Shown: positions 7,867 to 15,253 of the stretch, one piece after another | How the letters are laid out: each line of letters begins with the position of its first letter | How positions within the stretch are numbered: the stretch's first letter is position 1 | NCBI GenBank assembly: GCA_038210375.1 | Contig: JBBQWT010000016.1 | Location: forward strand, 1-64,000 | Direction of reading: 5' to 3' | Length of the DNA stretch: 64,000 bases | DNA from: JBBQWT01 sp038210375 | GTDB taxonomy: Bacteria > Acidobacteriota > Terriglobia > Terriglobales > Acidobacteriaceae | Position numbers and translations under genes: made by a program | The notes under the pieces: generated by a model | Told to the model about the DNA's origin: nothing | The model's database searches: none | The model's input: only the letters and a program-made list of their open reading frames with translations

Positions 7867-8742
7867 ATGGCATGCATAGAAGCCCGCGGCCTGCGCAAGG
7901 CCTTCGGCACAACCCACGCGCTGGACGGAATCAATATGCGGGTTGAAGAAGGCCGCATCCTGGGGCTGGTCGGCCCCAACGGCGCCGGTAAGACCACGGC
8001 ACTCAACGCCATTCTCGGCCTCAGTTCTTATCAGGGGGAGCTGCGGGTGCTGGGCCGCGACCCGTGGACCGAGCGTAATCATCTCATGCGCGATGTCTGC
8101 TTCATTTCCGACGTCGCCGTGCTGCCGCGCTGGGCACGGGTTTCACAGGCGCTTGACTACGTCGCCGGCGTGCATCCCCGGTTCGACCGCTCCAGGGCTG
8201 AAGGTTTTCTTGCCAAAACCACCATCACGCCCGCACGCAAAGTCAGAGAATTGTCGAAGGGCATGGTGACCCAGCTGCACCTCGCCATAGTGATGGCCAT
8301 CGACGCTCGGCTGCTGGTGCTCGATGAACCCACGCTGGGACTCGACATCATTTTTCGCAAGCAGTTTTACGATTCCCTGCTGACCGACTACTTCGATCGC
8401 AGCCGCACCATCGTGGTGGCCACGCACCAGGTGGAAGAGATTCAGAACGTGCTCACCGATCTCATGTTCATCAACCGCGGCCGCATCGTACTCGATTGCA
8501 GCATGGAAGAGCTGGAATCGCGCTACCAGGAAGTGACGGTGCATCCCGAGCAGGCCGCGGCGGCGCGGGCGCTTAAACCGATGCACGAGCGCCCGGCGCT
8601 GGGGCGCAGCATCATGCTGTTCGATAGGGTAGAGCGCCGGCGACTGGCCGAGTTTGGCGAAGTGCGCACCCCCAGCGTCGCCGACTTGTTCGTGGCCGTG
8701 ATCGCCAATTCAGCCAGGCAGTCCCAGGGAGCGGCCCAATGA
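7867..8742 (+). CDS. ABC transporter ATP-binding protein
   Basis: 291 aa. Walker A GPNGAGKTT (residues 36-44), Walker B LLVLDEPT, and switch His in VVATHQVEEI. The signature is atypical, ELSKGMVTQLHLA instead of LSGGQ, as is common in YtrB-like ATPases of GntR-linked transporters. It pairs with the membrane protein that starts inside its last codons (ATGA overlap at 8739). Together they form a one-ATPase exporter or sensor-type ABC system; the substrate is unknown. YtrA-linked transporters in other bacteria respond to cell-wall antibiotics, but nothing here proves that role. Confidence 0.93.
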   Translation: MACIEARGLRKAFGTTHALDGINMRVEEGRILGLVGPNGAGKTTALNAILGLSSYQGELRVLGRDPWTERNHLMRDVCFISDVAVLPRWARVSQALDYVAGVHPRFDRSRAEGFLAKTTITPARKVRELSKGMVTQLHLAIVMAIDARLLVLDEPTLGLDIIFRKQFYDSLLTDYFDRSRTIVVATHQVEEIQNVLTDLMFINRGRIVLDCSMEELESRYQEVTVHPEQAAAARALKPMHERPALGRSIMLFDRVERRRLAEFGEVRTPSVADLFVAVIANSARQSQGAAQ

Positions 8743-9668
8743 CGATTCCATCGAATGGCGGACTTCAGCCTTCTCTCCCCCCAGAGCAACCGGGTTCCGG
8801 GGTGTTATCGATGACCAGAGCTTTGTACTGGTCGCTGCGGCGTGAATTCTGGGAGAACCGTTCGCTCTATGTCGCTCCCCTGGCGGTTTCCGCTTTGGTG
8901 TTGTTCGGTTTCATGATCAGCATGTTTCATCTGGCGGACAAGATGCGAACCGCCTCGTCGCTGGGTGCGATGAACCAGCAGGCGCTGGTCCAGCAGCCTT
9001 ACGAGGTAGCTGAAGCCGTGATTCTTGCGGCCATGACCATTGTCTCCTTGTTTTATTGCCTGGACGCGCTGCACAGCGAGCGCCGCGATCGCAGCATCCT
9101 GTTCTGGAAGTCACTGCCGGTTTCCGATGTCACCACGGTGCTGGCCAAGGCCGCCATCCCCATCCTGATTCTGCCGGTGCTCGCCTTCACCGTCACCTTG
9201 CTTACGCAGTTGATCATGCTTTTGCTGACCGCGTCGCTGCTGGGAAGCGGCCAAGGTGTCTCCACATTATGGACGCAGGCCCCGGGGTTCACCATGTCGA
9301 TGGGCCTGCTCTACCATCTGGTGGTCGTGCACGGCCTCTTTTACGCGCCTTTCTACAGCTGGATGCTGCTGGTTTCGGGCTGGGCGCGGCGCGCGGTGTT
9401 TCTTTGGGCCGCGATGCCGGTGGTCGCGATCGGCGTGGTCGAAAAAGTGGCGTTCAATTCGTCGAATTTTACCGGCATGCTGATATATCGCCTGTCGGGT
9501 GGCACGAATGCCATGGCAGCCCCAGCGACGGGCCTCGCCATGAAGAACAATCTGATGCAGCTCAATTATGCATCTTTGAGTAGCCCCAGCCTGTGGACGG
9601 GACTGGCGCTCAGTGCGGTATTTCTCACCGCGGCGGTGCGGCTGCGCCGCTCTCAAGGGCCGATCTAG
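8739..9668 (+). CDS. ABC-2-type transporter membrane protein
   Basis: 309 aa, start overlapping the ATPase stop by 4 bp (ATGA), so translation is probably coupled. About six hydrophobic helices are seen, among them SLYVAPLAVSALVLFGFMIS, AVILAAMTIVSLFYCLDAL, PILILPVLAFTVTLLTQLIM and FLWAAMPVVAIGVV. HSERRDRSILFWKSLPVSD after the second helix is the conserved cytoplasmic loop of ABC-2 permeases that exchange with the ATPase. The first 24 residues are polar and an internal ATG at 8811 could be the real start. It completes the 6883-9668 operon. Confidence 0.88.
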   Translation: MTIPSNGGLQPSLPPEQPGSGVLSMTRALYWSLRREFWENRSLYVAPLAVSALVLFGFMISMFHLADKMRTASSLGAMNQQALVQQPYEVAEAVILAAMTIVSLFYCLDALHSERRDRSILFWKSLPVSDVTTVLAKAAIPILILPVLAFTVTLLTQLIMLLLTASLLGSGQGVSTLWTQAPGFTMSMGLLYHLVVVHGLFYAPFYSWMLLVSGWARRAVFLWAAMPVVAIGVVEKVAFNSSNFTGMLIYRLSGGTNAMAAPATGLAMKNNLMQLNYASLSSPSLWTGLALSAVFLTAAVRLRRSQGPI

Positions 9669-9690
9669 TGCTGGAAGTGAGAGCGTATCT

Positions 9691-10572
9691 ATGACTACCT
9701 ATGTCTCGCCCGTGAGGTGCGAATTCGCGCGCGGTTTGGAACTGAATTCCATTGCGGACACAGCATTGCAAAGCGCAGCCCGGCTGTGGTTCCTGGTCGC
9801 CGTCATTGGTCAATTGGTATTCGCGATTTATGTTGCGTCTTTCTATGGTGGTGCGGCTGTGCGCGGGGACTTGGCAGGATGGAATAGACTCATGCCGCAT
9901 GGGCACGTCCCCGGCGATACCATGGGCAACTTCACCGTCGCCATGCATCTTTTGTCGGGTGTCATCATTGTTGCCTGTGGAGCGCTCCAGTTTAGTCCTG
10001 GAGTCCGAGACCTCGCGCCATCCTTTCACCGCTGGAATGGGCGCGTATATTTGCTCTCCGCTTGCGCCATCAGCATTGCCGCTCTTTATATGGTCTGGGT
10101 CCGGGGAAGCGTTGGCAACCTTGCCCAACACCTGGCTATCAGCCTTAACGCCGTCCTGATCATGCTCTGCGCGGCCCTGGCCTTGCGCTATGCTCTTGCC
10201 GGCAAATTTGCTGTTCACCGCCGCTGGGCGATTCGTCTGTTCATGGTGGTGAGCGGAGTATGGTTCTTCCGCGTGGGACTCATGCTCCTGGTGTTCCTTA
10301 CATCTGGCCCCGCGGGTTTCGATCCGCAGGCGTTTCAGCGGCAGTGGGAAGCTCATCCGGGCGGAAGCCGGGAGATGGGCGCGTTCCTCACTTACTGGTC
10401 TTTCGCCGATTACCTGCTGCCCCTTGCCGTTCTTGAAATTTATCTGCGCATACAGGACCGTGCCGGCGCCCTAGGCCGGTTCGCGATGGCAGCCGGGCTC
10501 TTTATATTGACCGTCGCGATGGGCGTCGGAATTCTTGCGGCCACCACGGGCATGTGGCTGCCTCTCATCTAG
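9691..10572 (+). CDS. DUF2306 integral membrane protein
   Basis: 293 aa, ATG at 9691 behind GGAAGTGAGAG; it begins 22 bp after the permease stop and may be read through from that operon. Seven or so transmembrane helices. The block FTVAMHLLSGVIIVACGALQ, then PSFHRWNGRVYLLSA and KFAVHRRWAIRLFMVVSGVW matches the DUF2306 family, with conserved His in the helices (MHLL, FHRWNGR, VHRRWAIR). These His residues suggest metal or heme binding, but the family has no assigned function. Call is firm at family level. Confidence 0.85.
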   Translation: MTTYVSPVRCEFARGLELNSIADTALQSAARLWFLVAVIGQLVFAIYVASFYGGAAVRGDLAGWNRLMPHGHVPGDTMGNFTVAMHLLSGVIIVACGALQFSPGVRDLAPSFHRWNGRVYLLSACAISIAALYMVWVRGSVGNLAQHLAISLNAVLIMLCAALALRYALAGKFAVHRRWAIRLFMVVSGVWFFRVGLMLLVFLTSGPAGFDPQAFQRQWEAHPGGSREMGAFLTYWSFADYLLPLAVLEIYLRIQDRAGALGRFAMAAGLFILTVAMGVGILAATTGMWLPLI

Positions 10573-10652
10573 GACCAAGGAGTAAACAATGAACCTAGGG
10601 TGTCATCCACCTTCAGAAGAAAGATTCTTATATCCACCCTTTAAAGAGATTT

Positions 10653-10781
10653 ATGAAAGCTATTGTGTTTCACAACTTTGGTTCACCCGGCGTTCTGAGA
10701 TACGCACGCGTTCTACGAGCCACCGCAGTAATCATGTCGCGACTACCGGCGATTTATCACAGAGCCCGACTGTCTAATTAA
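10653..10781 (+). pseudogene. 5' stub of a quinone oxidoreductase/zinc-type alcohol dehydrogenase
   Basis: From ATG at 10653 the frame begins MKAIVFHNFGSPGVLRY, the hallmark N-terminus of NADPH:quinone oxidoreductases of the zinc-type alcohol dehydrogenase superfamily. After about 17 codons similarity ends and the frame closes at 10781 after 42 codons. The remaining 300 or so codons of a normal gene are absent. It is a truncated remnant lying 12 bp before the next gene. An overlapping 62-codon frame from 10589 has a good AAGGAG site but no recognisable product. Confidence 0.6.
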
Positions 10782-10793
10782 GGAAGGAGCTGT

Positions 10794-11498
10794 ATGAATA
10801 ATGAAATACAAACCAATCGAAACCGGCCGGTCAGAACAGCGCGCCTAGCAGGCCTGCTCTGGCTTCTTACCATCGTCGGGGGGATGTTCTCCTTCCTGGT
10901 GGGAGGAAAGTTTGTCGTAGCACACGATGCGGCAGCGACAACTGCAAACATTCTCGCGCGCGAGTGGGCTCTCCAGGAGGCAGGCGCGGCTAATGTTATC
11001 GCCACGGTCTGCTATCTCGGCGTCACCGTTCTGATGTACGAGCTCTTAGTTCCGCGAAACCGGAGCGTGGCTTTGTTCGGGCTGGTGGTTAGTTTGGTGG
11101 GGTGCACGCTCGGCGGATTGAATAGCCTCTTGTTTCTCACTTTAATCAGCCTTAGCCGAACTGGGCAGTCGATAAGCACAGTGCTTTCCATGAATGTTCA
11201 GGCAAGTAACATGGGATTTGTCTTCTTCGGCTGCCACGTCATTTCAATCGGTTACATAATTTTGTGCTCCAGCTTTTTCCCGCGTGTTTTGGGTGGACTC
11301 CTCGCATTTACCGGCCTGTGTTACCTGGTATCCAGCTTCTCCAGCTTTTTCTCCCTTCCGTTCGCCGGTCACCTCGCACCGATCGTGGCAGCGAGCGCCT
11401 TGCTCGGCGAAGGAACGATGACGTTCTGGCTTCTCGTGAAAGGAATCAACTGGCATCGCTGGCACCAAGAAATCGAGCCTTCGTCAATACCTGCCTAA
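10794..11498 (+). CDS. DUF4386 membrane protein (copy 1)
   Basis: 234 aa, ATG at 10794 with AAGGAGC just upstream. Six or seven transmembrane helices. The start TARLAGLLWLLTIVGGMFS and the later VLGGLLAFTGLCYLVSSF follow the DUF4386 plan, as does the end (ASALLGEGTMTFWLLVKGINW). Conserved polar positions sit in the loop after helix 1 (VAHDAAATTANILAREWALQEA). Function unknown. Two more members lie 3' (12574 and 14486), making an unusual local set of paralogues that diverge strongly from each other. Confidence 0.85.
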   Translation: MNNEIQTNRNRPVRTARLAGLLWLLTIVGGMFSFLVGGKFVVAHDAAATTANILAREWALQEAGAANVIATVCYLGVTVLMYELLVPRNRSVALFGLVVSLVGCTLGGLNSLLFLTLISLSRTGQSISTVLSMNVQASNMGFVFFGCHVISIGYIILCSSFFPRVLGGLLAFTGLCYLVSSFSSFFSLPFAGHLAPIVAASALLGEGTMTFWLLVKGINWHRWHQEIEPSSIPA

Positions 11499-11525
11499 CC
11501 AAGGGAGCGGCAATAAGTCGTCACC

Positions 11526-12494
11526 ATGACTAACAACGTCTCGTCTCTGATGTACGGATTCGCGCGCCGCTTGATTCTCTGCCTGCTTTTGGTCACGGCG
11601 GGAATCGGACTGGGGCAGGAGCCGATCCGGGTCAAGGTAAAACTGGTCAACGTCGCGTTCAGCGCGCGCGATGCCCGCGGCGCCCTGATTGATAACTTGA
11701 CCAAAGACGACGTCGAGGTTTTCGAGGATGGCGCGCCGCAGAAAATTTCGTTTTTGGCTCGCAGTAACGATTTGCCCCTGACTTTGGGATTGGTTCTGGA
11801 CTTCAGCGGCAGCCAGGACCAGTTTTCCCGCCAGCACGAGCATGACCTCCGGGTCTTTCTCGATCAGGTGCTGGGCCCCAAAGACCGCGTCTTTCTGGTT
11901 TGTTTCGGCAACCATATCCGGCTGGTCAGCGATTTCTCACAATCCAGCACGCAACTGCTGGAACAACTGCAAAAGTACCGGCATGATGACAATCACTTTC
12001 CCGAACTGGGCCCAAAAGAAAAACGTGACATGGGCACCGCTTTCTACGACTCCATTTTTTATCCGGTCACGGAGAAGCTGGCGAGCCAGAGTGGAAGGCG
12101 GGCGCTGCTGGTTTTCAGCGATGGAGAAGACAACTCCAGCTCGCACGATATGATGACCGCGATTGAGGCAGCGCAAAGCGCCAACGTTCTCGTGGACACT
12201 ATTCGCTACACCAAGAGAGAACACGGCAAGCTCACGGCACGCAACAAATATGGCATCCGCGTAATGGACCGGCTTGCCAAGGAGACCGGCGGAATGCATA
12301 TTGACGCCGAAACTACTGAGCCTCAATCCTACTTCCGGCAAATCGCCGAAGAACTTCGAGCCTCCTACGAACTGGCGTACTACCCGACGAATCCGGCCGA
12401 CGATGAAGGCTTTCGCAAGGTGGTGATTCGGCCAAGACGCCCGGGTGTAACCGTACGGTCACGTACGGGATATTTCTCGGGATCGGTGGAGTAG
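11526..12494 (+). CDS. Exported VWFA-related protein of acidobacterial type
   Basis: 322 aa. Signal peptide FARRLILCLLLVTAGIGLGQ near the N-terminus (start 11526, or ATG at 11550). Then RVKVKLVNVAFSARDARG, NLTKDDVEVFEDGAPQKISF and a von Willebrand A fold with MIDAS motif DFSGS (normally DxSxS), GTAFYDSIF supplying the MIDAS Thr, and LLVFSDGEDNSS. It ends with SYELAYYPTN and GYFSG. This arrangement is the VWFA-related Acidobacterial domain family and is one of the best taxonomic markers in the window. Probably a periplasmic or surface metal-dependent adhesion protein; partner unknown. Confidence 0.92.
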   Translation: MTNNVSSLMYGFARRLILCLLLVTAGIGLGQEPIRVKVKLVNVAFSARDARGALIDNLTKDDVEVFEDGAPQKISFLARSNDLPLTLGLVLDFSGSQDQFSRQHEHDLRVFLDQVLGPKDRVFLVCFGNHIRLVSDFSQSSTQLLEQLQKYRHDDNHFPELGPKEKRDMGTAFYDSIFYPVTEKLASQSGRRALLVFSDGEDNSSSHDMMTAIEAAQSANVLVDTIRYTKREHGKLTARNKYGIRVMDRLAKETGGMHIDAETTEPQSYFRQIAEELRASYELAYYPTNPADDEGFRKVVIRPRRPGVTVRSRTGYFSGSVE

Positions 12495-12511
12495 ACCCAG
12501 GGAGGATCCAA

Positions 12512-12577
12512 ATGGGACAATTTTCGCCTGTATTGCTGGTATACATTTCCGCCGGAATGGTGGCTTTGGTGCAATGA
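12512..12577 (+). CDS. 21-codon hydrophobic ORF coupled to DUF4386 copy 2
   Basis: ATG at 12512 has a strong GGGAGG site seven to eight bases upstream. The peptide MGQFSPVLLVYISAGMVALVQ is almost wholly hydrophobic. Its TGA stop (12575-12577) overlaps the ATG of the next gene at 12574 in an ATGA junction. It could be a membrane micropeptide or a leader whose translation opens the next gene, which has no ribosome site of its own. Too short for homology; the call rests on the site and overlap. Confidence 0.5.
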   Translation: MGQFSPVLLVYISAGMVALVQ

Positions 12578-13278
12578 TCCATAGTGAAATGGAAAACAGT
12601 GTGAACGCGAGAACGCAACGAATTTACGCCAGAGTTGCGGGTTTCCTTCTGCTCTGGCTGATTGTCACCGGCCTGGCCGGTGAACTCACAATCTCCCATA
12701 TCGTGGGCACGGGAGACTTCGCTGAAATAGCGAAGAAAGTGGCGGCGTCGGAACGCTTATACCGCCTCGCGCTTTCCAGTGAGCTGATCGAGACCATGAG
12801 CGCGGCCTTGCTCGCCTTCGCTCTCTACGTAACCCTCAAGCCGGTGGACAAGTTCTTGGCCCAGCTCGCAATGTATATGCGATTGGGAGAATCTTTCATC
12901 GGCGGCGCCGGGATGATCGTGAGTTTTGTAAGGCTTCGTCTTTACACCTCGACCACTGCGAGCGCGGCATTGGGAACTGGCTCATCGCAGGCCCTGGTGA
13001 GCTTGATGCGCGACGCGGGTTTCGCGGTGTACAACATCAGCGCGATATTCTTCAGTATCGGCTCGCTCCTGTTCTTTTACCTGTTTTTTAGATCGAGGTA
13101 TATCCCCAGGGTCCTGGCAGGTTTTGGCGTATTTGCCTCGGTGGTCGTGACCATGATCTGTTTTGGCGGCCTGATCTTTCCCCAGCACGCAGCGAAACTC
13201 CAATATGGGTGGGCGCCAATGGCTATCGCCGAGGTCACGCTTGGCATCTGGCTGATGTTGTTTGCGGTAAAGACATGA
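12574..13278 (+). CDS. DUF4386 membrane protein (copy 2)
   Basis: 234 aa, start coupled by ATGA to the micro-ORF at 12512; an alternative ATG lies at 12589 (MENSVNART). Six or seven helices: ARVAGFLLLWLIVTGLAGEL, SSELIETMSAALLAFALYV, LFFYLFFRSRYIPRVLAGFG and MAIAEVTLGIWLMLFAV. The RYIPRVLAGFGVFASV element and the terminal WLMLF helix match the DUF4386 pattern shared with copies 1 and 3. Function unknown. Confidence 0.83.
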   Translation: MIHSEMENSVNARTQRIYARVAGFLLLWLIVTGLAGELTISHIVGTGDFAEIAKKVAASERLYRLALSSELIETMSAALLAFALYVTLKPVDKFLAQLAMYMRLGESFIGGAGMIVSFVRLRLYTSTTASAALGTGSSQALVSLMRDAGFAVYNISAIFFSIGSLLFFYLFFRSRYIPRVLAGFGVFASVVVTMICFGGLIFPQHAAKLQYGWAPMAIAEVTLGIWLMLFAVKT

Positions 13279-13474
13279 GGATAGGTCAGATCGCTCGTTC
13301 TTTCAGGACAAGCGGATGAAGACTGCCGGCGCGATAGCCAGGCATTTCAGCGTCATCTAAGCGTCTAAGACTCGGCGTCCACTCCGTCGCGAAAAGTGGC
13401 GATGTGCTAATCGGAACCCGCCGATCATCTGACCTGCCATCCTCAAAAATTCAACGACCCCTACAATATCTGTC

Positions 13475-13507
13475 TCCCTCATTCGTCTACAAAGGTAGAC
13501 GGAGGGG
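13475..13507 (+). promoter_or_regulatory. Stem-loop/palindrome upstream of the ECF sigma gene
   Basis: CGTCTACAAAGGTAGACG (13485-13502) is a 7-bp perfect inverted repeat with a 4-nt centre, lengthened by CCTC/GGGG flanks. It sits just before the GGGGAG ribosome site of the sigma gene. The TACA-AAGG-TA core resembles operators of BlaI/MecI-type repressors. No such regulator is encoded in the window, so it may instead be an mRNA hairpin. The rest of 13279-13527 shows nothing else. Confidence 0.4.
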
Positions 13508-13527
13508 CACGGAGAAGCGGGGAGCGA

Positions 13528-14085
13528 ATGGCACTCGAACAAGACCAGCGGATCTCCGAAGTGGTCAAGCGGGAGCAATCGCGGCTGCGCAACTTTATTC
13601 GCCGTCGGGTGGCCGACCCGCGTGACGTTGAAGACATTTTGCAGGATGTTTTCTATGAGCTGGTCAAGGCCAACCGCCTGCTGATGCCGATCGAGCACGT
13701 CACCGGCTGGCTGTTCAGCGTGGCGCGCAATCGCATTACCGACCTTTTTCGCAAACACCAGCCGGAAGGCTTCAGCGACTCTGCAGCGGGCGGCGAGGAT
13801 AACGATTTACTGCAACTCGAAGACCTGCTGCCGTCGCCCGACGCCGGTCCAGAGGCGCTATACGCGCGCAACGTGCTTCTCGATGAACTGGAGCTGGCGA
13901 TCGATGAACTTCCGGAAGAGCAGCGCCTGGTGTTTGTCGCGCACGAATTGGAAGGACGCAGTTTCAAAGACCTCGCCGTTGCAACCGGCGTAAGCGTGAA
14001 TACGCTGCTTTCGCGCAAGCGCTACGCGGTGCTGCATTTGCGCGAAAGATTACAAGACATCTACGACGACTCTACGAAAGCATGA
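13528..14085 (+). CDS. ECF-type RNA polymerase sigma factor
   Basis: 185 aa, ATG with GGGGAG upstream. Region 2 is seen in RLRNFIRRRVADPRDVEDILQDVFYELVK and WLFSVARNRITDLFRK (the -10 binding helix). Region 4 is ELPEEQRLVFVAHELEGRSFKDLAVATGVSVNTLLSRKRYAVLHLR. Between them is an acidic linker (EDNDLLQLEDLLPS). No classic zinc anti-sigma gene follows; instead a small membrane protein starts 10 bp after the stop, a pairing often seen with this sigma subgroup. Probably a membrane-stress regulator; targets unknown. Confidence 0.93.
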   Translation: MALEQDQRISEVVKREQSRLRNFIRRRVADPRDVEDILQDVFYELVKANRLLMPIEHVTGWLFSVARNRITDLFRKHQPEGFSDSAAGGEDNDLLQLEDLLPSPDAGPEALYARNVLLDELELAIDELPEEQRLVFVAHELEGRSFKDLAVATGVSVNTLLSRKRYAVLHLRERLQDIYDDSTKA

Positions 14086-14095
14086 GGGAACGAAC

Positions 14096-14404
14096 ATGAG
14101 AAGGCGAATGATTTTCATAGGTCCGCTGGCAATTCTGGGGGTAGCGCTCTTTATCTTCCTTGGGGGCGAGGCCGTACTTCACCTGTGGAACTGGCTGGCG
14201 CCGCCGCTTTTCGGCTTTCGCCAACTTACCTTCTGGCAAGCCCTGGGGCTGCTGGCGCTGTGCCGGATCCTGTTCGGCGGGTTGGGATGCCACCGTTCCG
14301 GCGGCTCACGGTCTCGCACCCCGGAAGAGCGTGAACGAATCCGGCAGTTCATGCGCGGCCGCTGGGGCAGCGGCCCATCCACCAGCCAAACCAACCAGGT
14401 ATGA
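14096..14404 (+). CDS. Small membrane protein paired with the ECF sigma factor
   Basis: 102 aa, 10 bp after the sigma gene and surely co-transcribed. Two hydrophobic helices (MIFIGPLAILGVALFIFLGG; ALGLLALCRILFGGLGCH) flank the motif LWNWLAPPLFGFRQLTFWQ. The tail is basic and Ser-rich (SRSRTPEERERIRQFMRGRWG). Proteins with this LWNWL-LFG-ITFWQALGL pattern are found regularly next to ECF sigma factors. It may act as an anti-sigma or sensor, but no anti-sigma zinc motif is seen, so function is open. Confidence 0.75.
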   Translation: MRRRMIFIGPLAILGVALFIFLGGEAVLHLWNWLAPPLFGFRQLTFWQALGLLALCRILFGGLGCHRSGGSRSRTPEERERIRQFMRGRWGSGPSTSQTNQV

Positions 14405-14485
14405 AACCAGCCCGGGAGTGGCGCAACCGCACGCATGACTCACGATGCCGGCAGTCCACAGAGCGTGACGAAAAGAGCGATAATT

Positions 14486-15199
14486 ATGCAGCCCACCAAC
14501 CATAGGGCGCGGGTCGCCGCAGCACTGTATCTGTTAATGGGTATACCCGGGGTATTCACCCTCATATATGTTCCCCGCGTCCTGATGGTGCGCGGGGACG
14601 CAGCCGCAACCGCCAGCCACATTCGCGCTTCCGAAATGCTTTTTCGCGCCGGCATGTTCGCTGAAATATTTTCCGCCGTCGCCTTCATCTTCTGTGTGAG
14701 GGCTCTTTATCGCTTGCTTAGGCAGGTGAGCGAGACGCAGGCTTCACTCATGGTGAATCTGGTGCTTGTATCCGCGACGTTTGAGTTTGTAAATGTGCTG
14801 AACAACATCGCGGCATTGACCCTCTTCCGCGGCGGATCTCTTTTGGGGACATTCGACCAACATCAGTTGGACGAGCTGGGCATGCTGTTCCTGGGACTGC
14901 ACCGCCAGGGCCTTATGGTTAATGAGATCTTTTGGGGCCTGTGGCTTTTTCCCTTTGGAATCTTCGTCTACAAATCGCGCTTTCTTCCCCGCCCGCTGGG
15001 CCTGTGGCTGGTTCTCAACGGCCTGGCCTATGTCGCCATGAGCTTGACCGGCTTGCTGTTTCCCCAATACGAGCGCGTTGTAGCCCGCGTCGCATCGCCC
15101 GCGCTCCTGGGGGAAATAGCGATAGTGCTGTGGCTGCTGTTCAAGGGCATCAATCCCCATCCGCCGCCGGCGGCCATTGCGTCGACGGCGACTGGATAA
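14486..15199 (+). CDS. DUF4386 membrane protein (copy 3)
   Basis: 237 aa from ATG at 14486 (an upstream ATG at 14435 would add 17 polar residues). Helices include VAAALYLLMGIPGVFTLIYVP, MVNLVLVSATFEFVNVLNNI and FWGLWLFPFGIFVYKS. SRFLPRPLGLWLVLNGLAYV and the end IAIVLWLLFKGINPH are characteristic of DUF4386. It is the last of a plus-strand run from 6883; the sequence turns to minus-strand cytochrome genes at 15254. Function unknown. Confidence 0.85.
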   Translation: MQPTNHRARVAAALYLLMGIPGVFTLIYVPRVLMVRGDAAATASHIRASEMLFRAGMFAEIFSAVAFIFCVRALYRLLRQVSETQASLMVNLVLVSATFEFVNVLNNIAALTLFRGGSLLGTFDQHQLDELGMLFLGLHRQGLMVNEIFWGLWLFPFGIFVYKSRFLPRPLGLWLVLNGLAYVAMSLTGLLFPQYERVVARVASPALLGEIAIVLWLLFKGINPHPPPAAIASTATG

Positions 15200-15253
15200 G
15201 CCGCATCATGGGTATGTGATTCACCGTGCGTGGTGCGCGGAAATCCTGCGGCG

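Noticed and set aside
9625..10356. Long minus-strand frame of 243 codons
   Set aside because: Shadow of the DUF2306 gene; low-complexity, polar text with no known match.
10589..10777. 62-codon frame with AAGGAG site
   Set aside because: Good ribosome site, but the product is unrecognisable and overlaps the clearer oxidoreductase stub in another frame.
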